This document shows, piece after piece, positions 21,299 through 31,680 of a stretch of 64,000 nt of DNA (its first letter is position 1; each line of letters begins with the position of its first letter). A program made the position numbers and the translations under genes. The notes under the pieces were generated by a model. It saw only the letters and a program-made list of their open reading frames with translations, had not been told where the DNA came from and did no database searches. The stretch is from assembly GCA_002794775.1 (NCBI GenBank), contig NBAY01000119.1, positions 1-64,000 on the forward strand, given 5' to 3'. This DNA is from Porodaedalea pini (lineage: Eukaryota > Basidiomycota > Agaricomycetes > Hymenochaetales > Hymenochaetaceae).

Positions 21299-24200
21299 AT
21301 GCCTGTTGCTAAAGATCCTAACGACAGAAGCCGCTTGCCACCGGACGTAGAGCCTAAGCACTACAACCTCACCATCAAGACAGATCTTCAAAAGCGCAAG
21401 TTCGAGGGATCCGTGACGATCGAGTGAGAGCGAGCGCCCGCAGCTGCCTGCAATAGAACTAATGTCACTGGTCAGAATTAAGGTCAAGAAGACAACTTCG
21501 ACCATCGTATTACACGCCGTCAAATTGAACTTTAAAGGCGTCTCCATTCGTTATGGCTCGATCTCGCAAACACCGAAGTGCCAATCATTGAACGATACTT
21601 TGGACAACAAAACCGAACTAGCGACTTTCAAATTCCCTAACGCTATTCCTACTGGCACGGAGGCAGAATTGATAATAAAGTTTGATGCTGAGCTTACTGA
21701 AAGCTTGGCCGGTTATTATCTTAGTACATGGAAGAAAAATGGAGCGGAACAGTGCTACTCTCTCACCCATTTCCAGGTAGATGCAGTCCCTCACACAGTA
21801 CCTTGTTTAATGGGCTTATGACTGGCATGGTTAGCCAACCTCCGCTAGAAGAGCGTTTCCTTGTTGGGATGAAATGGAACTGAAAGCTACGTACAGTATT
21901 ACAATGATTTCGCGCAAAGATACAGTTAATCTCAGCAACATGGATGTTCTCGGCGAAGAAATCTACGGTATGGCTTATCGGACTTTACGCTGTTATTCTT
22001 CCTGAATAAATTATCTACATAGAGGGGGAGTGGAAAACAACCAAGTTTAATAAGACACCCCGGGTACGCTATGTCCAGTTGGCCCTTTTGAACCGATTCT
22101 TCATTGAAATGGATTCTCATAGATGTCCAGCTATCTCGTGGCTTTTGCAAACGGACACTTCAAGCATATTGAGAGTAAATGTCGTTTGAAAGGAAACGAA
22201 ATACTCTTGCGTTTCTACGGTATTGTCTCGCGTGCTTCTAAATTGCGTGCTCCGCTCCAAGTCTGAACAGTAACGCGATTTCAGGGACTCAAGATCATAT
22301 CGAGAAGGCGAAGTTTGCTTTACAGGTGAAAGAGCGGGTTCTGCCTCGTTACGAGAAGATGTTCAAGGTTCCATACCCATTACCCAAGCTAGACACGCTA
22401 ATCGTAAGTCCGACCTAAAGTTCCCAAGCAAAGACTCTGAGGAAGACTTCATCTCAGGTTCATGATTTTGATATCGGAGCCATGGAAAATTGGGCATGTG
22501 ACCAAGTCTGCATAATTTCTCTTCTTCGCACTCATAGGTTTTACAGGGCCTCATCACTGGGCGTGCTACTTCGTTTTGCTTGGATGATCCAGATGGCACT
22601 GACGTTTTGGCAAAGAGAGAAGTTGCAGTAACGATGTGTCACGAGGTAACTCTCTCTAGCTTCTGCATTGAATCACTATCACTCTCTTACGTTTTGCTAC
22701 TAGGTATCTCATATGTGGTTTGGAAGTGAGATTTGTTCTTGCTATTACGCTGGGCCTGAGAATGCATAGTAGCTAACCCCCCTGGCTCGTTACAGATTAC
22801 ACGGTACGTCGGCTCTACACTAAGGTCGAGCTATTGAAGCTGATAACACTAAAAGACGCCAGTCTGGTGGGACAACCTGTGAGTAATTATGAGTTCTTCA
22901 ACAACTAGAGTACTCAGCTAGCACATGAAAGGTACCTGAACGAGGGTAAACACAAGGAATCATAGTCGAGTATAGACGATAGCTGACTTGTTCATGAATC
23001 ATCCAGGCTTTGCGACTTTGGTTTGTCTCTTCAGCTCCATTTAGCAACTTCGTATTAAGTTTGTCGTAGGTTGGCGAAGTTATTGTCATAGGTATATACT
23101 CTTTAAGATTTGGGGGTTTTAACGCTGTTCTCATCGATGTCTTCAGATCTGTAAGATCATGTTTTTCCTCTTCTCAATTGCACACTCCAACAACTGGCAG
23201 GCTTTACCCAGAGTGGAAGATTCGGAGTACATTCATCAACGATCACCTAGAAACTGCGCTCTCTACGGATGCTAAACTTTCATCACACGCCATTGAATCT
23301 CCGTGCCCTGACGCAGATACAGCTATGCAAGTGAGTCCTCTAGAACGATTGTTATTGTTCCATAGTCTAATCTCGTGGGTATAGCTTTTCGATGATCTGT
23401 CATATAGAAAGGGAGCAGCAGGTACGTCTTAAACAAAGAGCGACTTTCGGAGCAAGCGGCGTTCATGATCATCCAGTTTTAAGGATGCTTTCTGCATTTG
23501 TCGGCGAAGAGGTATTCTTGGATGGCGTTTCCAAATATTTGAAAGCATATGAGTACAAAAACGCGGTCAGCGAGAACCTTTGGAAAGCCATCGGCATTGC
23601 TTCAAGTTAAGTCCAGGAAACTCTGTTATCTTTCTCTAACGCTCACTCGTACACAGAGAAAGATATATCCACAATGATGAGCAATTGGGTTTCTGAAATA
23701 GGTTTCCCTTTTTTGACTGTATCAGAAAATAGAAAATCCATCACTGTCCGTCAGGATCGTTTCCTTTCCAAGGGTCGAGCAGTAGCAGAGCACAACAAGA
23801 CCGTATGGTGAACGACGGGTTCTGTTCGAGAATGGTGTACAGCTACGCTAATTCTATGATTAGGCACGTTCCCTTAAGCATTGCCACCGTCGGAAGCGAC
23901 GGAAAGCCTTTATCTATAAACAAGCTACTCACAGACAAGGAAACTGAAATCCATTTGGACATTGATAAACCATACAAGCTCAATCATGGCACAACTGGTT
24001 TTTGTGAGTAGTTTATCTCTTTTTGTTACTGAAGAGTTCTGAGCATAAGACAGATCGAGTTCATTATACTCCGGAGTGCTTAGAGAAAATCAAAATCGAA
24101 GCTTCTAAGAAACACTCTGTGTTCAATAGAGATGATTGCATTGGCTTGATTAACGATGTCTTCGCTCTAGCAAGTGCAGGAATCGGAGACATCCGCACAG

Positions 24201-25633
24201 CACTAACGTTAATACGTGATTTACCAAAAGAAATGAATTGTAAGATGATACATTACTCAAAGTTCTCATTCTAAAACTAATCACATCATAGACGCGATAT
24301 GGCAATGCATACAGTCTAATTTGGATTGTCTGAAGGCAGTATTCTGGGAGAGTGAAACCATCTCGAAACTACTAGAAAAATTCTGCAGGGTTAGAGCATT
24401 CAACGTCTGTCTGCTTCAGTGTTGATCTTTAGAAACACAGTCACTTTATGTTCCCTTGGTCAAAAAGCTGGGATACAAGTACTCCAAAGAGGACTCAGCG
24501 AATAATAATTTACTGCGGACGCTAGCCATCTGTGGAGCTGCTGGAAATAAGGAGCTAGGGTAAGTTAAAGTTCTTCTATCTCTGCCGCCTGTTAAATTAA
24601 AATCCATTTGGTATAATAGTGTTGTCAATAAACTGAAAGCTATCTTCCACGATTCTATAACGAAGGGCTCTAAGATCCCGTCGGACTTAGAAACAATGAC
24701 ATATATCACGGTATATTGTTTTTGCCATGGACTCCTATGATCGAGGCCTAATCATTCTTCCAGGCTGTAAAATATGGAGGGCAGGAGGCATACGATACCG
24801 TCATGTCTATCTTCGATAATTCAAAGATCGCTAACTCTAAGGCGAGTGTAATCTGCATCTTATTTGTCAATTTGCCTTTGCCTGATTGGAGCCTATAGAA
24901 ATTTGCAATGTAAATTTGTTTCATGTCTTCTGGAATGACTCACCTTCAATATTTTCTAGTTATGGAGTATGTGCATCGGAGGATCAGGAATTGTACGAAA
25001 AAACTCTCAAGATTATGTTAGACCGCAAGAAAGTTAAGGATCAGGATGTATACTTCTTTATCGACGGCCTTGCGAGCAACACTAAAGTACGGCGTCAAGT
25101 TGCCCATGCATTTCGCGAGAACTACAACGTTGTTCGTTTGCATTTAGAAGCCGTAAGGAATGAATTGCTGATAATGTCAAATAGATCATTAAACGCTTTG
25201 AGGGTACAGGAACACTGTCTTACCTTGTCTCCGTGAGCATTATCTTACCCGATTTTGAAGCAGGATATTTATTCATATGACAATAACCTAGGCCGCCTTC
25301 AGGCAACTTTCATCGAAGAAAGATGTCGAGTATGTCGACGAATTGTTTAAGGTATATAATCAATCTATGATTCAAGTTATTTCTTACTGAGTGGGATTTA
25401 CAGGACAAGCATGATGATGTTAAGAAGTTTGGAAACTCCTTGGGTCTTACCAAGGACTCAATACGTCTTAAGTCTGCCCAGTATACGGTGCGCTTTAACT
25501 AAGAGATCTTGCAACTACTGCTGACTTGGAATGATAGCGATTGAAAGACGGTGTCGAGGAGTGGCTTAAAGAATGGGACAAGGAGTTTACAACCAAAGAG
25601 TCAGCTACCAACACAGGTATCAAGAGTCTCTGA
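21299..25633 (+). CDS. M1 family zinc aminopeptidase, about 20 or more exons
   Basis: Start at 21299 (MPVAKDPNDRSRLPPDVEPKHYNL). Exon 1 ends at 21423 and exon 2 starts at 21476. The frame can be followed through many short introns: RAFPCWDE, NLSNMDVLGEEIY, KTTP then SSYLVAFANGHF, PLPKLDTLI, the substrate-binding GAMENW at 22476-22493, GLITGRATSF, the zinc motif HEVSH (split by an intron between HE and VSH), FGNYTTPVWWDNL, YLNEGFATL with the third zinc ligand Glu, then PEWKIRSTFINDHL and the helical C-terminal domain to IKSL at 25633. Family members remove N-terminal residues from peptides in the cytosol or vacuole. All catalytic residues are retained. The intron after GAMENW starts GC rather than GT (22494-22546). 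The gene is AT-richer and more intron-rich than its neighbours. Individual exon borders were traced by eye and some may be off. Confidence 0.82.
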
Positions 25634-25821
25634 TGGGATCAGATGCAAGAAAGTCGGGTGCCGGGGGGGCTCCGAATACGAGGGCAAAAGCTGGGCCAAA
25701 GGGCAAGGAGCAGGAGGACAAGCCAAAGCCAAAGCCAAAGGCCAAGGGCGTCTCAGGGGCCAGAAGGCCAGGAGAAAAAGAGTCAAAAGGACCGTCCTCA
25801 CCCTCGAAGCGCAAGCGTTGA
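25633..25821 (+). CDS. Small basic Lys/Pro-rich ORF overlapping the aminopeptidase stop
   Basis: A 62-codon ORF whose ATG overlaps the aminopeptidase TGA (TGATG). The peptide is rich in Lys, Pro, Ala and Gly (EQEDKPKPKPKAKG) and ends PSSPSKRKR, resembling a nuclear localisation tail. It is much more GC-rich than the aminopeptidase. It could be an alternative C-terminal exon, a captured exon from another gene, or chance. I do not recognise it. Confidence 0.25.
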   Translation: MGSDARKSGAGGAPNTRAKAGPKGKEQEDKPKPKPKAKGVSGARRPGEKESKGPSSPSKRKR

Positions 25822-25833
25822 CGAACGGCGTGA

Positions 25834-27554
25834 CGGAGCTCGCGGTGGCGCAGCGCACCTGAAATATAAGCTGTGAAGCTAGTGCATTTGTAGTGCATTT
25901 ATTTATTTATGCAATAACCCACTTGAAAGCATAAACAGAACTTTCGAGAACGATAGTACTTTCATAAAGACTTGCATCGGCTCAGCGAGAACGCTCGACG
26001 AAGTCTTGCGTTTGGAAGGTAGCGCAAGTACCGATAAAAATGGCGGCTCGTCTACATTTCTGTCACGCCGCACAACGCAAAATTAAGAATCAGATATTCT
26101 GAAAAGCATAGAAAACATTTTGTCTACAGGTTAGGAGGCGTCGGTAGAAGACTAACATGATAAGCACTATACGCCCAGAGTATCAGATGCAATATGGAGG
26201 CCAACCTAAACCGCAGCGAGACAGCTCATCCTCCACCACATGCTTCAGTCGTACAACATCGCCGCCACCGCTTTTTCCACATCTGCCTCGTTCTTTCATT
26301 GCTTCCCTCTGCTCGTCGTCAGCGCTTTCTCACTCGCGTTGTTGCCTCAGACACGCCGTATTCCCGTGAAGCACGTGCAAAACCGATCCTGATGTATATT
26401 GCAGCGATAAAATCTACGCTAAACTCCCATGTTGTTGCGGTGCGAGGAAGCCTGACGCATCCAGTTAGCGGGGTACAGCCATTGTCAAAGAAGATTGGTC
26501 AGGTCATCATCAGCAAGCTTGATGAGCAGTTGTCCCTCCCCCCGGGCGCGGGTGACATGCTCAATTGCGAAAGCCAAACACGTTCCAGCACGGATACAAG
26601 ACAGTTGGTCTCATCCGAATGATCTGTATACGTCATAATGAGAGTTTTTGAGGTTGAAGGACGCCTACAGACGCCAATAAGTATAAGGCTATCGTGGTGC
26701 CAGCAGATTGAGTCCGAATCGTGAAAAGGGGGTTGGAAGTGTGATGAGGATAATCTCAACGTAATAATCGCAGTCAGTATCGCATCGCGCTTCAAGCAAG
26801 GACATGCAGCCACTGTCCGCGCCCGCAGGCCAATGCTGCATTATATGACATACTGTCGAGGGCAAGATTGCAGCGGAAACTCTAGACGACCAAAAAGATC
26901 ACTATCACCTCGTCTGTAAACTGGGATCAGGCGGAGCATTAAAGAGAAACGAACGAAAGACTACTGACCCCGTCACGAAAGGTGCATCATTCAAGAAGTG
27001 TGAACAAATGCTCCAATAGCAACTTCAAGCAAATTTTAATCTTCTCGACTCAACGGGCGCGTGCATGTGCATCAGCAAAAATGCCACGTCATCAGGCGGA
27101 CACGAGTATGCATTTAGAAAAAATCGCCAAAAGCAACTTGATGGTCCACTGCTCGTTACAGTGCCAGTCGCGTGCATGCGGCATACCTGGCTCCTTCTGT
27201 CCACGTTTGACTAAGAAGACAACGATAGAAGACTTTATTGCGTCATCAATGCATACGTCGCAGACCAGCGCTGAATCCCTGGAGTCTAACTAAGTGTGCA
27301 CATAGATCGCTGGTTGGAGAGGCACCATCAGGACACAGATATTCACTCACCAAAGGTATTATTTTTGTGATACACCTTTGGAAGCAACCTCATCTACAAG
27401 CCGTTATACAAATTGTCCGCCGCAAGCTTGATCATACGTAGTTCCATTCGAGTCCGCTCCTGCTCCAGGCTCGGATGAATTCAACATCAGTTTAGTCGAT
27501 ATCAAAGGGCAACTGTTGGCATAGTAGAGCACGTTAATCGTGTATAAGATGAAA
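25834..27554. other. Intergenic region, nothing recognised
   Basis: Contains several short ORFs such as 26194-26622 without recognisable domains. No repeat structure was noticed. Confidence 0.4.
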
Positions 27555-28300
27555 GAACAATAGTAAAGACCGCACCCGCTGAGTCTGCTCTCCCGTAATC
27601 TAACCCATGTTCACTCCACTCAGCGTGATTAAATTCGGAACAAAAGATACCTTAAAGTGGTATAACTAAGGCGTGAGCCAAACCAAAAAGGAGATCAGTT
27701 GATATATCCTGGACTGATAGAGAAAGGAGGGAGGATAAGCACGAAGGGAAGACGTACCGTGAAACCATCCAGCTGCATCCCTTCCTATATTTTGCTTGCT
27801 TTTAAGGATGCGTAGACCGTCATCAGTCTTTGCACGCTTCAAATGCAGTCGATCCTTCGCGCTCAAGTGCAGTTTAATCGCATGCATGAACGTGACAAGG
27901 CTGTCTGCCCACGTACAAAGTCAGATGCAGGAGAAGCGTGGAAAAGCGAAATCAGACCTGTGTTATATCTGTGCTTCACTTGCCCATCCCAGGATCTACA
28001 TCACTCGTGTGTACGACGCAACGTGGCAGCATGATCCGCCTGTAGTAGCACAAGTAGAGAGCTTGTCAATGCTGTGCTGTTCCGGTGATGAGAATGACGA
28101 GATTCACTCGATAATAAGCCATGGACTCTTCTACCGAGGCATCGTCCTAGCATTCTAGGGACTCGTTTAGCTGCGGCACCGTGTCGCGTAAGTAAGGCCG
28201 TTCCAGGTATGCGAAGGCGAACATCATACCAAAGAGAGTAGAAAGCAGGCAACGCCGTCTGCGTTCCGCATCGTAACAAGTGCGCAATCGGTGCTGACCC
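27555..28300 (-). pseudogene. VPS28 pseudogene (decayed paralogue of 60371-61410)
   Basis: On the reverse strand, pieces of VPS28 appear in the correct order: RRRCLLSTLFGMMFAFAYLE and RPYLRDTV near 28200-28270, DDASVEESMAYYRVN near 28100-28150, FMHAIKLHLSAKDRLH near 27840-27890, and LITLSGVN near 27610-27635. The last block has an in-frame TAG at a position occupied by sense codons in the intact gene. Frames shift between blocks and the segment before SFIT is scrambled. The parent lies 33 kb away on the same strand. The pseudogene keeps sequence in intron positions, so it came from DNA duplication rather than retrocopying. Confidence 0.8.
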
Positions 28301-28559
28301 TATTTGGAAGAGAGGAACAACAGAGAAACGAAATTCGCTGACTTCTCGCGTAGCGTGCACGTGACTGTCACGTCACCTACCTTCCGGTCGAGCTTTTGCT
28401 CTTGCTACGCTCAACCACAAACAGATATTTCGATGCTTTGATAATGTAGAGGGAACCGAAATCGTCTATCTGATACTCCTGTCGACTTGTCAACTTGAGA
28501 AGACGCTTCTCTTCATATCAGGAGCATGCAATGGGGAATAGATGATCAAATGCAAGGGT

Positions 28560-28806
28560 GCGCGACCATATCATCAGGAAAACCCTCCTGGCCGGAACTG
28601 GTGGAATCATTGGAACGCGCCAGAAATTCTAAGTGATTCTGGCTCATTCCAATTCCGCATCATTCCTAAAGGTCATTCCCTACGCCGTGCATTCTGCTGC
28701 ATTCCAATTACATTCCACTTACATTCCAATGGTATTCCAATCCCATTTTGTTACTTATCTTAGCATTTCCAACTCTTTATTAGTGTATTCCATAATATTC
28801 CTAAAC
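28560..28806. repeat. ATTCC-rich degenerate repeat, copy 1
   Basis: ATTCC or close variants recur every 8-15 bp from about 28600. The tract is preceded by TCATCAGGAAAACCCTCC (28573-28590), whose reverse complement is found at 54533-54550 beside a second ATTCC-rich tract. It looks like the ends of a dispersed repeat family. No coding capacity recognised. Confidence 0.5.
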
Positions 28807-28814
28807 ATTAACTA

Positions 28815-29453
28815 CTAAACTAAAAGGATGCCACGGCCGGTCGTCGGAATGAAGCCTTTCACGGTCATCATGTACAGACCACCGGCAAACTTCTTCTCAG
28901 ACTTGATGCCCAGGATGACGGGTACGGCAAGCAGCTCCTTTTGTACATGCAACGATGTAAGGCACGCCGCAGCATCGATCTTGAGTTCCACAAAATCTAC
29001 CTTGTGAAGCTTGGTCTCGCTGGTTCTGAGAGCACGCAAGTATGAAGCAGTGTCAGCACGACATTGTCCCATTGTCACGACGCGCAGGCAAGACATGTAC
29101 CTTGCCTTTGCGTGCTCGAACATCTCCTGTTGAATAGTCTTGAGAAGTGCAGGTATGGCAGTCTCCTTCAAGCCCGTATCACGTCGCACAGAAAGTGTTT
29201 GCTTCTTCTGGATATCAACTGGACTGAGTTCAAGGTGAGGTGGAGCACCTGGACAAAAAGCCATTTGTAAGACCACAGGAAAACCGAGAAATAAGGAATA
29301 ATTGAATTTTTGCGCCTTCTGTTTCCAGTCGTTGAACTTGTAGCCAGGAGTGTAGCCGTCCCGTACATCCACCTTCGCGCTTTCCTGAGCATCTTCGCGA
29401 GCTCCTCACAGCGGTCGTATAACTCCTGCTTATTAGTGCACATGGTAATACCG
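28815..29453 (-). pseudogene. Prolyl-tRNA synthetase pseudogene, 3' part with a duplicated core piece
   Basis: Continues the reading from 36760 after the Gypsy-1 insertion. It first gives the anticodon-binding region (LYDRCEELAKMLRKA, then in another frame VDVRDGYTPGYKFNDW, LSVRRDTGLKETAIPALLKT). It then restarts with linker and catalytic-core sequence (TKLHKVDFVELK, KELLAVPVILGIKSEKKFAG, MMTVKGFIPTTGRGI), blocks that belong upstream in the enzyme and also occur at 35.9-36.4 kb. So two partial copies lie in tandem. Frameshifts and missing class II motifs make it inactive. A bona fide cytosolic ProRS must lie elsewhere in the genome. Confidence 0.82.
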
Positions 29454-29866
29454 TGTTAGAACCTGAACTTTCACCTTTTCCTTTATTCCCCCTTTTACCA
29501 TTTCCTTTATTATATTCGTCCTTTTCATCGTATTTACCCATCTTACACAATCACTCCCACACTGCCTTCATTCGTTCCATTCCCACTCGTTAGGTAATGT
29601 TAGGTAATATAGTCTCACGGTCGTCGCTATAGAAGGTCTCAGGAATCGCATGAACTCCTTGTTCTGCTTTTCCTCTTACCTCCGCGACGACCTAGGTGAG
29701 ACTCGTCCCCCTTGTATTAGTTTAGACTTGTATTAATCCTCTTACCTCTGCGACGACCTAGCCTGAGTAAGCGTGTCCCGAGTCTACGCTCGAGTACAGC
29801 ACGTCCCAGACAACAGTCAGCCGAGGCCTGCCCAGTCCGAGTCGTCTCCCGGACTCCCGCCTAACA
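29454..29866 (+). repeat. Gypsy-1 5' LTR
   Basis: TG..CA bounded, 413 bp. The bases just after it (TAAAAGCAGAACC) do not begin with the TGG expected of an ordinary tRNA primer-binding site. Confidence 0.96.
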
Positions 29867-30588
29867 TAAAAGCAGAACCTCACCCAGGCTCATCCCCAGC
29901 GTACGTCGTCGCTGTCGACTCGCCCTCACTCAGTCTAGAGGAGTACTCCCCTCGAAGGACCTGACGTGTAAACCCCCTAAACGACAACCCTCAACCCTGC
30001 CCGGACGTTTCCGGACGTTCGTGTATTAAGTAATCACTCCAACCAACCTTTCCTAACCCTGGCTCTCCGGATTAGCCTCTGGTGGAGCACGCACCTGACG
30101 TGGACGTGGGTGACCAGACGAGTACAAACTTCGACGACAATCTCGTTTGTGATCTCACTCGGATCCTACCGCCTCGTCATCAACTTCGCTGACGAACCCG
30201 CTCAACGTTGGCGTAACCCCGGCACCAACGCACACCCGATCCCTGTTCCTCCTCCATCGTCAACATAGATCTCGACGAGGAACAACGTCGTGCTCTCCCG
30301 CCTCGTTCCTGGTACAACGAGGAACGCCGCTCCTGGTTCACGGTTACTCAAACAGGCGTTGAATACGTTATCTGGTGGCGTCCAGAGAAAGGACTCTGGT
30401 ATTCGACGCTTGAAGGAGGAAGAAGATTAAAGTGGGCTCCTGCGCCGATAGATCAGACAACCCCGATTTCGCCATCGCTTTCAACGTCAACCATCCTCCC
30501 ACCGATCCCAGGACCGTATAGAGAAGCGCGACGAGATTCATCACCACCGACCCCCCCTGAGCGACAAACGGACACGCCTAGAACAACA
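29867..30588 (+). other. Gypsy-1 leader and coding-like region upstream of gag ATG
   Basis: A reading frame in phase with gag is open from 30217 to the ATG at 30589 (124 codons) without any ATG. It encodes a Trp-rich, well-formed segment (PPRSWYNEERRSWF, EYVIWWRPEKGLWYSTLEGG) followed by a Pro-rich linker. This looks like a real N-terminal gag domain whose own start has been lost or lies upstream behind a frameshift, intron or non-AUG start. Confidence 0.55.
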
Positions 30589-31662
30589 ATGTCGACGGGA
30601 AGCTTCAGCACACAACAGTTGGAGCAAATTGCGGCGATCGTAGCGGGCGCCTTCGCTCACCAAGCCGCAAACACCCCAGCGGGCCCTAGTACCGCTGCTG
30701 TACCAAACATCGACGTCGCCCGACCACGTGAATTCACTGGTGGCGACGATTACCTCGACTTCAGACGTGAAGTCCTTCTTTTCGTATCCGCAAATCCAAG
30801 TCGATACCCTACGTCAGAGAGTAAGATTTATGTAGCTCTCTCCTACCTGAAGGGTGGTAATGCGGCAATGTGGGCGCAGAACTACGTCGAGGAGTCGACA
30901 ACGTCGGGAATCGTCACCTTCACCGACAGCTGGGAAAGATTCCAGGAACAACTCGACGCCTCGTTCGACGACCCGAATCGCAAGGAGAAAGCGCTGAAGG
31001 ATTTCCGAGATAAGGTTCAAAAGGACCTAACCGCGGACGAGTTCTTCCAGAAGTTCGACGTGATCATTAAGCGTGCCGAGCTGAAAGACGACAGCGTCAT
31101 CTGCGATCACCTCAAGCGAGCGATGAACATCGAGGTGGTCCGTGGAGTGCTAAGGTCGACGCCAGTCCCAACGAAATATGAGGATTGGAAGAACAAGGCG
31201 ATCGAAATAGACCGCGGCGAACAGCAGATTCGCGCTATCCAACGAGGACGCACCTTTCTTCCCCCTCCTCGCCTACCACAACAAGCACCCCCAGCTCGCC
31301 GTCAGGTAGCGGCCCCTCACGTCGATAGACGCGACGTGACCGGCGTCACCTTCGGAGGCGCTGGTCAGCCGATGGACGTCTCAATGAACGAGGCACAACG
31401 ACGACGCGCGTGCTGGATCTGTGGCGGGTTGGGCCACTTCAAGGACAAGTGCCCGCAAGCGAAACCGATCATCCAGCGCATGCTGGAACTGATGGCGCCA
31501 GGCGAACATCGTGTCCTCGCCGACGAGCTCGGAGCAATGAAGGAGTCGGCCTTTGAGGAAGTCGTAGACACTCGGAGGTCGACTGTGGAGGACTATGTGG
31601 AGGAAGAAGACAATGACGAAGAGGTTGTCGACTCACAGGGTTTTGCGAGTGGTCAGGCGTAA
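30589..31662 (+). CDS. gag: Gypsy-1 Gag
   Basis: 357 residues from the first ATG. The central part (PREFTGGDDYLDFRREVLLF to about residue 215) is a retrotransposon capsid-type gag domain. Near residue 273 lies a CCHC zinc knuckle, CWICGGLGHFKDKC, that binds the element RNA. The C-terminus is acidic. The frame ends at TAA 31660-31662, but a frameshift signal at 31638 diverts some ribosomes into pol. The true N-terminus may begin further upstream. Confidence 0.93.
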   Translation: MSTGSFSTQQLEQIAAIVAGAFAHQAANTPAGPSTAAVPNIDVARPREFTGGDDYLDFRREVLLFVSANPSRYPTSESKIYVALSYLKGGNAAMWAQNYVEESTTSGIVTFTDSWERFQEQLDASFDDPNRKEKALKDFRDKVQKDLTADEFFQKFDVIIKRAELKDDSVICDHLKRAMNIEVVRGVLRSTPVPTKYEDWKNKAIEIDRGEQQIRAIQRGRTFLPPPRLPQQAPPARRQVAAPHVDRRDVTGVTFGGAGQPMDVSMNEAQRRRACWICGGLGHFKDKCPQAKPIIQRMLELMAPGEHRVLADELGAMKESAFEEVVDTRRSTVEDYVEEEDNDEEVVDSQGFASGQA

Positions 31663-31680
31663 TCATCGGGGCGACTGACC
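31638..31680 (+). promoter_or_regulatory. Programmed -1 ribosomal frameshift signal (gag to pol)
   Basis: The heptamer G GGT TTT (31638-31644) is in gag phase, matching the X XXY YYZ slippery rule. After a 6-nt spacer, GGTCAG (31651-31656) can pair with CTGACC (31675-31680), a perfect 6-bp stem whose 18-nt loop contains the gag TAA. Slippage by one base enters the pol frame, which is open from here to 35288. Confidence 0.8.

Noticed and set aside
26157..26622. Ser/Pro-rich ORFs at 26157-26369 and 26194-26622
   Set aside because: Low-complexity overlapping frames without recognisable domain or gene structure.
29230..29550. Reverse ORFs across the Gypsy-1 LTRs (also 35161-35385) beginning MCKMGKYDEKDEYNKG
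   Set aside because: Same chance frame in both LTR copies, antisense to the element and spanning LTR borders.
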